Source of the DNA: JAAFHB01 sp038240855
Lineage (GTDB): Bacteria; Bacteroidota; Bacteroidia; Bacteroidales; Prolixibacteraceae
Direction: 5' to 3'
Assembly (NCBI GenBank): GCA_038240855.1
Contig: JBBRGI010000213.1
Location: 1 to 6,292, forward strand
DNA length: 6,292 nt
The notes under the pieces were generated by a model, which did no database searches, had not been told where the DNA came from, and saw nothing but the letters and a program-made list of their open reading frames with translations. This document shows, piece after piece, positions 1-5,099 of this stretch (the first letter of the stretch is position 1; every line of letters starts with the position of its first letter). A program made the translations under genes and the position numbers.

Positions 1-2505
1 CCAAATGTGACCGGTGTGTTACACATGGGTCACATGCTCAACAACTCAATCCAGGACATTCTGGTGCGACGGGCCCGTATGCAGGGTAAAAATGCCTGTT
101 GGGTTCCCGGCACCGATCATGCGTCAATTGCTACTGAAGCCAAGGTTGTTGATAAACTGCGCAAGGAAGGAATTTCGAAAGATAGTCTTACACGTGACGA
201 GTTTCTTGCTCATGCCTGGGAATGGACCGACAAACATGGCGGCATTATCCTCGAACAACTTAAAAAACTCGGAGCTTCCTGCGATTGGGAACGGACCTGT
301 TTCACGATGGATAAAATCCGTTCAGAATCAGTTATTAAAGTATTTGTTGATTTATACAACAAAGGATTTATCTATCGGGGAGTGCGGATGGTCAACTGGG
401 ATCCGGCTGCCAAAACCGCACTTTCGGACGAAGAAGTTAATTATAAGGAAGAAAAATCAAAACTCTATTACGTCCGGTATAAAATTGAAGGAACCAACGA
501 CGAATATGTGACCGTTGCCACCACAAGACCGGAAACGATTCTCGGTGATACTGCCATCTGTGTTAACCCGAATGATGATCGCTTCAGGCATCTTGTGGGT
601 AAACGGGTATTGGTTCCGTTAGTTAATCGTGCAGTACCTGTCATTTCAGACGATTATGTGGATATTGAATTCGGTACAGGATGTCTTAAAATAACACCTG
701 CCCACGATATCAACGACTACGAAATAGGACTTCGCCACCACCTTGAAGTGATCGATACCTTTAATGATGACGGCACCCTGAGCGAAAAAGCAGAGATTCT
801 TGTCGGCGTCGATCGGTTCGAAGCCCGGAAACGGATCATTCCGATGCTCGAAGAGGCGGGAAACCTGGTTAAGATTGAGGATTACAACAATAAAGTTGGT
901 TATTCGGAACGGACCGATGTTCCGATTGAGCCAAAACTTTCGGCTCAGTGGTTTCTGAAAATGAACCAGATCACAAAGCCTGCAGCCGAAGCGGTCGAAA
1001 ATGATGAAATCAGGTTCTACCCCGCAAAGTTTAAAAATCTTTACCGGCACTGGATGGAGAATATCAAAGACTGGTGCATCTCGCGTCAACTCTGGTGGGG
1101 TCATCGCATCCCGGTATATTACCTGGCTGATGGTTCTTTTATTGTAGCCGACAGTGAAGAAAATGCGGTAACGGAGGCACAACTGAGAACCGGAAATAAT
1201 CAGTTAACCATTAGTGATTTACGTCAGGATGAAGATGTTCTTGACACCTGGGCCTCTTCGTGGCTTTGGCCGATATCGGTATTTGATGGAATAAACAATC
1301 CTGACAATAAGGAGATTAACTACTATTATCCCACCAACGACCTTGTGACCGCGCCCGAAATCATTTTCTTTTGGGTAGCGCGAATGATTATCGCTGGTTA
1401 TGAATACAGAGGTGATCTTCCTTTTAAAAATGTTTATTTTACCGGTATAGTAAGAGATCAGCAGCGTCGTAAAATGTCCAAGTCACTCGGTAACTCTCCC
1501 GATCCTCTCGACCTGATTTCAAAATATGGAGCCGATGGTGTCAGGGTGGGAATGTTATTATGCTCACCTGCCGGAAACGACATCCTTTTCGATGAATCAC
1601 TTACAGAGCAAGGTCGTAATTTCAGTTCAAAAATCTGGAATTCCTTCCGGCTCATAAATGGCTGGGAAGTTGATGCTGCAATCGCTCAACCCGAACATTC
1701 GAGACTTGGAATTGAATGGTTCAGGGCAAAATTAAGCGAAGTGATCATCACCATGGACGATCATTTTGGCAAATACCGGCTCAGCGATGCCTTAATGACC
1801 ATTTACAATACAATACGGGATGAATTTTCAGGGTGGCTGCTTGAGATCGTAAAACCGGCTTATCAGCAACCTGTTGATGAAAAAACATTCCGGGAAGTTG
1901 GCGAATTATTCGATGAGGTGCTCCGGCTGCTTCATCCGTTTATGCCTTTCATTTCGGAAGAGATATGGCAATTGCTAAAGGCACGCAAGGCTGGAGATTC
2001 CATCATGATTTCAGAATGGCCCACACCTGTTGTTAACCAGGACGATATTTGCGAAAAATTCGAATTGATCAAAGAGGCAATCACGGGAATCCGAGCCATC
2101 CGTAAGGAAAAAGAAATTGCCAATAAAGAATTGCTTAGTTTATCGATCGTACCCGGCGAGAAGGGATATATTCCGGAATTCAACCCTGTTTTATACAAGA
2201 TGGGTAATCTTTCAGATGTTCACGTAACGGGTGAAGAAATTAGCGGTGCCATGTCATTCAGGGTCAGCACCTCTGCTTTTTATATTCCGTTAGGCGATCT
2301 CGTGAATGCCGAAGAGGAAATGGCTAAAATTGAAGAAGAGTTGAAATATGCGATCGGATTTCTCGAATCGGTAAAGAAAAAAACGGGGAACGAACGATTT
2401 ATGAGCAGTGCTCCTGCCCAGGTTGTTGAGTTGGAACGAAAGAAGCAGGCCGATGCGGAGGAAAAGATAAAGATGCTTCATGAGCGGATGGAATCATTTA
2501 AATAA
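1..2505 (+). CDS. valS: Valyl-tRNA synthetase, 5'-truncated by the window edge
   Basis: Class Ia aminoacyl-tRNA synthetase that charges tRNA-Val with valine in the cytoplasm (EC 6.1.1.9). The frame is open from base 1, and the GTG at 7-9 is an internal valine, not a start. 834 residues are visible and about 40 N-terminal ones are missing, since the HIGH-type motif (HMGH, visible residues 8-11) normally lies about 45-50 residues in. The CP1 editing domain shows TTRPETILGDTA starting at residue 174 and the TPAHD segment ending at Asp 236, the conserved editing aspartate of the family. The WCISRQLWWGH block starts at 358, DTWASSWLWP follows, and KMSKS is at 491-495 (1471-1485). The anticodon-binding helical domain occupies roughly 575-720. 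The charged tail from about 770 to 834 fits the tRNA-contacting coiled-coil arm typical of ValRS. All signature motifs are intact, so the enzyme should be functional. It ends at TAA 2503-2505, with no clear intrinsic terminator after it. Confidence 0.97.
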   Translation, partial: PNVTGVLHMGHMLNNSIQDILVRRARMQGKNACWVPGTDHASIATEAKVVDKLRKEGISKDSLTRDEFLAHAWEWTDKHGGIILEQLKKLGASCDWERTCFTMDKIRSESVIKVFVDLYNKGFIYRGVRMVNWDPAAKTALSDEEVNYKEEKSKLYYVRYKIEGTNDEYVTVATTRPETILGDTAICVNPNDDRFRHLVGKRVLVPLVNRAVPVISDDYVDIEFGTGCLKITPAHDINDYEIGLRHHLEVIDTFNDDGTLSEKAEILVGVDRFEARKRIIPMLEEAGNLVKIEDYNNKVGYSERTDVPIEPKLSAQWFLKMNQITKPAAEAVENDEIRFYPAKFKNLYRHWMENIKDWCISRQLWWGHRIPVYYLADGSFIVADSEENAVTEAQLRTGNNQLTISDLRQDEDVLDTWASSWLWPISVFDGINNPDNKEINYYYPTNDLVTAPEIIFFWVARMIIAGYEYRGDLPFKNVYFTGIVRDQQRRKMSKSLGNSPDPLDLISKYGADGVRVGMLLCSPAGNDILFDESLTEQGRNFSSKIWNSFRLINGWEVDAAIAQPEHSRLGIEWFRAKLSEVIITMDDHFGKYRLSDALMTIYNTIRDEFSGWLLEIVKPAYQQPVDEKTFREVGELFDEVLRLLHPFMPFISEEIWQLLKARKAGDSIMISEWPTPVVNQDDICEKFELIKEAITGIRAIRKEKEIANKELLSLSIVPGEKGYIPEFNPVLYKMGNLSDVHVTGEEISGAMSFRVSTSAFYIPLGDLVNAEEEMAKIEEELKYAIGFLESVKKKTGNERFMSSAPAQVVELERKKQADAEEKIKMLHERMESFK

Positions 2506-2521
2506 ACGTATTTAAGTCACA

Positions 2522-2561
2522 ACTTGTCCCGATTTTCAGGGAATGTAACACGACTTGTCCC
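2522..2561. repeat. Direct repeat pair ACTTGTCCC
   Basis: The nonamer ACTTGTCCC occurs at 2522-2530 and again at 2553-2561, with starts 31 bp apart. Between them, TCCC (2527-2530) can pair weakly with GGGA (2539-2542) across GATTTTCA. The pair lies just after the valS stop. Its role is unknown; it could be the remnant of an interspersed repeat or of an element end. Confidence 0.55.
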
Positions 2562-2571
2562 AAGAAGCAAA

Positions 2572-2603
2572 AATGATCCAATGTGCTAATTTGCCAATGT
2601 TTT
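2572..2603. repeat. Four degenerate 8-bp tandem units (consensus near AATGTGCC)
   Basis: The bases read as consecutive octamers: AATGATCC (2572-2579), AATGTGCT (2580-2587), AATTTGCC (2588-2595) and AATGTTTT (2596-2603). Every unit starts with AAT, and the middle two differ at only two positions. This is an 8-bp-period microrepeat, too short to code and unlike a CRISPR. Confidence 0.55.
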
Positions 2604-2654
2604 CAAAATGGATTTAATGCAATATTCCGGTTTTTTTTAAAAGTCAAGCTAATA

Positions 2655-2672
2655 ATCTGTCAGCCAACAGAT
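2655..2672. repeat. Small inverted repeat (6-bp arms)
   Basis: ATCTGT (2655-2660) and ACAGAT (2667-2672) are perfect reverse complements separated by the 6-nt loop CAGCCA. It is the first of three hairpins in succession upstream of higB. No T-tract follows, so it is not a typical terminator. Confidence 0.45.
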
Positions 2673-2680
2673 CATATTCA

Positions 2681-2695
2681 CGGTGCTCCGCACCG
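2681..2695. repeat. GC-rich hairpin CGGTGC-TCC-GCACCG
   Basis: This is a perfect 6-bp stem with a 3-nt loop, GC-rich in an otherwise AT-rich gap. It is followed 4 nt later by the left arm of the next palindrome, so the two may be parts of one compound REP-like element. Confidence 0.55.
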
Positions 2696-2699
2696 AATC

Positions 2700-2747
2700 C
2701 TACCCCTCGTTTGCAAATGCCTGCTCCGATTTTTCGGGGAGGAGTAG
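2700..2747. repeat. Upstream copy of the CTACCCCTCGTT palindromic repeat (imperfect)
   Basis: The left arm CTACCCCTC (2700-2708) pairs with GAGGAGTAG (2739-2747) with one mismatch. A nested hairpin inside has a 6-bp stem containing one wobble pair (2724-2729 with 2734-2739) around TTTT. The segment 2699-2717 matches the palindrome after higA (from 3557) except for one extra T, and both copies continue with GTAGAGGT after the right arm. Two related repeats therefore bracket the higBA cassette. Confidence 0.65.
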
Positions 2748-2803
2748 AGGTGTCGGGCTCGGAATTACCTTCCAAAGGCGAAGATGAACGAAAATAAATT
2801 TTG

Positions 2804-2831
2804 AGAAAAGTTTTCTATTGGCGAACTATTG
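2804..2831. promoter_or_regulatory. Candidate operator elements upstream of higB
   Basis: AGAAAA-G-TTTTCT (2804-2816) is a perfect palindrome with 6-bp arms around one base. CTATTG occurs at 2815-2820 and again at 2826-2831, 11 bp apart or about one helical turn. Both lie immediately before the -7 element of the higBA promoter. HigA-type antitoxins usually repress their own promoter by binding short symmetrical or repeated sites, so these are plausible binding sites. Function is inferred from position only. Confidence 0.35.
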
Positions 2832-2833
2832 AT

Positions 2834-2841
2834 TAATTTTG
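2834..2841 (+). promoter_or_regulatory. Bacteroidota -7 element TAATTTTG for higBA
   Basis: TAATTTTG matches the TAnnTTTG consensus recognised by the Bacteroidota primary sigma factor. It ends only 4 bases before the ATG at 2846, so transcription would start at or next to the start codon and give a leaderless or nearly leaderless mRNA. No TTG lies at the usual 19-21 bp upstream: the nearest are at 2801-2803 (30-bp gap) and 2818-2820 (13-bp gap). The promoter may therefore be weak or chance. Confidence 0.45.
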
Positions 2842-2845
2842 TCCT

Positions 2846-3163
2846 ATGTTTAATATTATCACGCGAAAAACATTATTGGATTATTGTAAAAAGTATCCTC
2901 TGGCCGCACTTTCATTGCAGGAGTGGTATCATGAGATGATTCAATGCGACTTTAAAAACTTTAATGAGCTTAAATTAGTTTACGGAAACGCAAGTCTGGT
3001 GGCCGATGAACGGGTGGTATTTAAAATCATGGGAAATAAATACAGATTGGTAGTCAGAATTGTTTTTCAATTCAAGGTCATTCAAATAAAATGGTTTGGC
3101 CCGCATGATGAATATGATAAAATTGATGTAACAAGTACAAATTTTAAAAAGAAAAGATCATGA
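2846..3163 (+). CDS. higB: HigB-family toxin (type II toxin-antitoxin mRNA interferase)
   Basis: 105-residue protein resembling the HigB_toxin family, ribosome-associated RNases of the RelE/ParE fold that cleave mRNA when not bound by antitoxin. Diagnostic features are an N-terminal amphipathic segment (about 6-32) with W27 and Y28, then VVFKI near 57-61, GNKYRLVVRI at 63-72, and the C-terminal strand ending in WFGPHDEYDKID (83-94). The last block matches the family's usual G-x-H-x-EYDKI ending. Size is normal for the family. The ATG at 2846 fits the homologous N-terminus, although the predicted promoter leaves almost no leader and no Shine-Dalgarno is present. The toxin gene precedes the antitoxin, the reverse of most type II modules but normal for higBA, and overlaps it by 4 bp (ATGA). 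The tail after residue 95 is lysine-rich and poorly conserved. Family assignment is confident; activity is inferred. Confidence 0.88.
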   Translation: MFNIITRKTLLDYCKKYPLAALSLQEWYHEMIQCDFKNFNELKLVYGNASLVADERVVFKIMGNKYRLVVRIVFQFKVIQIKWFGPHDEYDKIDVTSTNFKKKRS

Positions 3164-3516
3164 ATTTGAAGATCATCGGTTCCAAAAAAGAATATCAGCA
3201 ATACCTGGATTGGGTAGATGTAATGCTGGATCAGAAAGTATCACCTATTACGCCTGAAGGAGAAAAACTCCAGGTTGTGCTGCTTTTAATTAAGCAATAT
3301 GAAGATCAGCACTATCCAATTCCAAAACCCGATCCAATAGATGCCATTAAAAGTAAGATGTTGGATTTGGGATTAAAGAATAAATATTTTGTTGGTAAAG
3401 TGGGCTCAAAAGGATACATATCGGCGATATTAAATAAACGCAAACCTTTAACACTCGAAATTGCCAGGTTATTTCACATTGAATTAGGAATCCCAGCTGA
3501 TATTTTATTACGTTAA
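3160..3516 (+). CDS. higA: HigA-family antitoxin, XRE-type helix-turn-helix
   Basis: 118-residue protein partnered with the upstream toxin. Residues 1-55 form an N-terminal helical region that probably contacts HigB (aromatic Y12, Y15, W18, then a PEGEKLQVVLLLI helix at 32-44). A proline-rich linker (53-59) joins it to a C-terminal Cro/C1-type HTH domain at about 59-118. The likely recognition segment is GSKGYISAILNKRKPLTLE (82-100), followed by ARLFHIELGIPADILL, the usual ending of this antitoxin class. By family analogy it neutralises HigB and represses the shared promoter. Its ATG overlaps the higB stop codon as ATGA, implying translational coupling. It ends at TAA 3514-3516. Length and architecture are complete, with no frameshift. 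Confidence 0.9.
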   Translation: MNLKIIGSKKEYQQYLDWVDVMLDQKVSPITPEGEKLQVVLLLIKQYEDQHYPIPKPDPIDAIKSKMLDLGLKNKYFVGKVGSKGYISAILNKRKPLTLEIARLFHIELGIPADILLR

Positions 3517-3557
3517 TTGTACGCAAACACCACCGTATACGACCCTTGGTAAAGTCC

Positions 3558-3584
3558 CTACCCCTCGTTGCAAACGAGGGGTAG
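3558..3584. repeat. Downstream copy of the palindromic repeat: perfect 12-bp stem, 3-nt loop
   Basis: CTACCCCTCGTT (3558-3569) is exactly complementary to AACGAGGGGTAG (3573-3584), with GCA as loop. It lies 41 bp after the higA stop. No T-run follows, so it is not a standard terminator, although the transcript would fold strongly and could protect the 3' end. It is related to 2700-2747 on the other side of the cassette. By eye it resembles short interspersed palindromes of other Bacteroidota genomes. Confidence 0.75.
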
Positions 3585-3619
3585 AGGTTTGGTGCAAATT
3601 CGTCAAAATTCTTGAAATT

Positions 3620-3680
3620 TGGGTCCCTCGATTTTTAATCGCGGTAATCATAAAATGGCGATTGAAAATCGCCGGACCCA
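3620..3680. repeat. Long imperfect hairpin (7-bp outer and 14-bp inner stem)
   Basis: The outer arms 3620-3626 (TGGGTCC) and 3674-3680 (GGACCCA) pair perfectly. After a 2x2 internal loop, 3629-3642 pairs with 3658-3671 over 14 bp with a single T-G wobble. The apical loop is 15 nt (3643-3657). It lies between the higA palindrome and the terminator and has no obvious coding content. It could be another interspersed repeat or a folded RNA. Confidence 0.6.
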
Positions 3681-3692
3681 TGTCCGTAGCAT

Positions 3693-3735
3693 AAAAAAAG
3701 ACCTTCCGGATATTGATTCCCGAAAGGTCTTTTTT
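3693..3735. terminator. Bidirectional intrinsic terminator between converging higA and ald
   Basis: A7 (3693-3699) then GACCTT (3700-3705) pairs with AAGGTC (3724-3729) followed by T6 (3730-3735). The stem extends after one mismatch through CGG/CCG (3707-3709 with 3720-3722) and closes on a 10-nt loop. Because the stem is flanked by A's on the left and T's on the right, either strand gives a hairpin followed by a U-tract. It begins 18 bp beyond the ald stop, and on the plus strand it would stop read-through from higBA. Confidence 0.9.
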
Positions 3736-3753
3736 ACAGATAAGTGGAGTTAA

Positions 3754-4869
3754 TTATCTTAAAACTTCGTTTACTTCATAATAAGTGAGGCCGAAAGCTT
3801 CAGCAACACCTTTATAAACAACTTTTCCATTCACAATATTCAACCCTTTTTTCAATGCTTTGTCGTCAGCGCAGGCTTTTTTCCATCCCTGGGTAGCCAG
3901 TTGAATCGCATAGGGTAAAGTGGCATTTGTTAAGGCTATGGTTGATGTGCGGGGAACAGCTCCGGGCATATTGGCAACCGTATAATGAATAACACCATCA
4001 ATAACATAGGTAGGATGATCGTGTGTTGTGGGAACTGTGGTTTCGATACATCCACCCTGGTCAACCGCCACATCAATCATAACTGTCCCGGGGTTCATTG
4101 TCGGGAGCATATCCTTAGTAATTAAAAAAGGTGCCCTTGTTCCGGGAATAAGCACTGCGCCTACAATCACGTCACTCACTTTAACCTGCGACCGGATATT
4201 ATAATCGTTGGACATCATCGTCTTTACGTTGGCAGGCATAATGTCGTCGAGATACCTCAGACGACGCAGGCTGATATCCATAATGGTCACATCCGCACCC
4301 AGACCTGCCGCCATTTTAGCAGCTTCTGTTCCTACAATACCACCACCAATGATCAATACCTTTGCGGGAAGTACACCTGGAACACCTCCAAGGAGCATTC
4401 CCCGACCGCCAAATGTTTTCTCAAGGTATTTCGCACCTTCGTGAATCGACATCCTGCCGGCCACTTCCGACATTGGAATCAGCAATGGAAGTGAACGATC
4501 ATCCATTTCGACAGTTTCGTAAGCCAGGCACACCGCTTTACTGGCAATCATTGCATTGGTGAGGGGTTCGCATGAAGCAAAGTGAAAATACGTATAAACA
4601 AGTTGACCTTCCTTAATCAGATTATATTCCGATTCGATAGGTTCTTTCACCTTCATGATCATTTCAGCAATGGCATAGACATCTTCAATTTCTGGAAGAA
4701 CTTCTGCACCGGCTGCGATATACTCTGAGTCGGCAAAGCCACTCCCGTTTCCGGCACCCGACTGAACGTAAACCTCATTCGCCCGTTTAACCAGTTCCAT
4801 AGCACCGGCTGGGGTCAAAGCCACCCGATTTTCGTTATTCTTTATCTCTTTTGGTACTCCTATTCTCAT
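3754..4869 (-). CDS. ald: Alanine dehydrogenase (NAD-dependent)
   Basis: Catalyses L-alanine + NAD+ + water to pyruvate + ammonium + NADH, reversibly (EC 1.4.1.1), in the cytoplasm, usually as a hexamer. The 371 residues are full length for the family. The N-terminal domain starts RIGVPKEIKNNENRVALTP, with pyruvate-binding Arg15, Lys75 (in VKEP) and His96 (YFHFA) at the standard numbering. The Rossmann NAD domain carries GGGIVG at 175-180, after VLI, with Asp198 at the end of the second strand for the ribose hydroxyls. The catalytic Asp270 lies in DVAVDQGG. The ATG (complement of 4867-4869) gives the canonical N-terminus and follows an A-rich leader (A8) without a Shine-Dalgarno. The gene is monocistronic here, convergent with higBA and divergent from the aminotransferase. 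It lets the cell use alanine as carbon and nitrogen source or reductively aminate pyruvate. All key residues are present. Confidence 0.97.
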   Translation of the reverse strand: MRIGVPKEIKNNENRVALTPAGAMELVKRANEVYVQSGAGNGSGFADSEYIAAGAEVLPEIEDVYAIAEMIMKVKEPIESEYNLIKEGQLVYTYFHFASCEPLTNAMIASKAVCLAYETVEMDDRSLPLLIPMSEVAGRMSIHEGAKYLEKTFGGRGMLLGGVPGVLPAKVLIIGGGIVGTEAAKMAAGLGADVTIMDISLRRLRYLDDIMPANVKTMMSNDYNIRSQVKVSDVIVGAVLIPGTRAPFLITKDMLPTMNPGTVMIDVAVDQGGCIETTVPTTHDHPTYVIDGVIHYTVANMPGAVPRTSTIALTNATLPYAIQLATQGWKKACADDKALKKGLNIVNGKVVYKGVAEAFGLTYYEVNEVLR

Positions 4870-4885
4870 ATTCCGATTTTTTTTA

Positions 4886-4893
4886 TGACGTCA
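4886..4893. promoter_or_regulatory. TGACGTCA palindrome in the ald leader/promoter
   Basis: This perfect 8-bp palindrome lies 16 bp upstream of the ald start codon, overlapping or directly downstream of the candidate -7 elements. The position would suit a repressor site, but 8 bp alone is weak evidence. Confidence 0.2.
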
Positions 4894-4914
4894 AAAATAA
4901 CAAAAACAAATTTA
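4892..4914 (-). promoter_or_regulatory. Candidate -7 elements for ald
   Basis: Read on the minus strand, TAAATTTG (4914 to 4907) and TATTTTTG (4899 to 4892) both fit TAnnTTTG. The first would give a leader of roughly 30 nt and the second about 18 nt. A TTTG lies further upstream (4944 to 4941) but 26 bp from the first element, longer than the usual 19-21. The AT-rich setting makes chance matches likely, so the exact promoter is undecided. Confidence 0.4.
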
Positions 4915-5065
4915 CTGAGATATGATAAAGTGCATATATTCAAACACTTTAAATTATATCCAATTGAAACAAAAGAATCTATAATTAATGGCATTTTTAG
5001 TTGTTTAACTGTAATTACGAATAAAAAGAAAGTAAAATCCACTAAAAAGCGAATAATTATAATTG

Positions 5066-5073
5066 TATCTTTG
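5066..5073 (+). promoter_or_regulatory. Bacteroidota -7 element TATCTTTG for the aminotransferase gene
   Basis: TATCTTTG is an exact TAnnTTTG match and ends 26 bases before the ATG at 5100, giving a leader of about 20 nt. No clear TTG element is seen 19-21 bp upstream. It is the best-placed promoter candidate in this divergent region, which is otherwise a strongly AT-rich stretch (about 4895-5070). Confidence 0.6.
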
Positions 5074-5099
5074 CCAGCGTTTAAAAATCATTATACAGA

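Larger units (their letters stand above)
2506..2845. other. 340-bp repeat-rich non-coding region between valS and higB
   Basis: No credible gene is visible on either strand. From left to right it holds two copies of ACTTGTCCC, a run of four degenerate 8-bp units (2572-2603), a T8 tract without a good stem (2631-2638), three successive hairpins (2655-2672, 2681-2695, 2700-2747) and the higB promoter with small palindromic and direct repeats (2804-2841). The density of small repeats is high for so short a gap. It may be a mosaic of short interspersed repeats that built up beside the toxin-antitoxin cassette. Confidence 0.75.

Noticed and set aside
646..1182. A 178-codon minus-strand open frame inside valS
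   Set aside because: It lies wholly inside the conserved editing and catalytic regions of valS and has no recognisable motif; it is an antisense shadow. The same holds for the other frames inside valS, ald and the aminotransferase.
2600..2640. Possible valS terminator ending in the T8 tract at 2631-2638
   Set aside because: No stable stem lies directly before the T-run; only weak, loosely looped pairings are possible. It is not called as a terminator.
2506..3753. Whether the repeat-rich flanks form a CRISPR array or a complete insertion sequence
   Set aside because: There are no regularly spaced identical repeats with unique spacers and no transposase gene. The palindromes are single copies on each side of the TA genes, so only a repeat-bracketed cassette can be supported.
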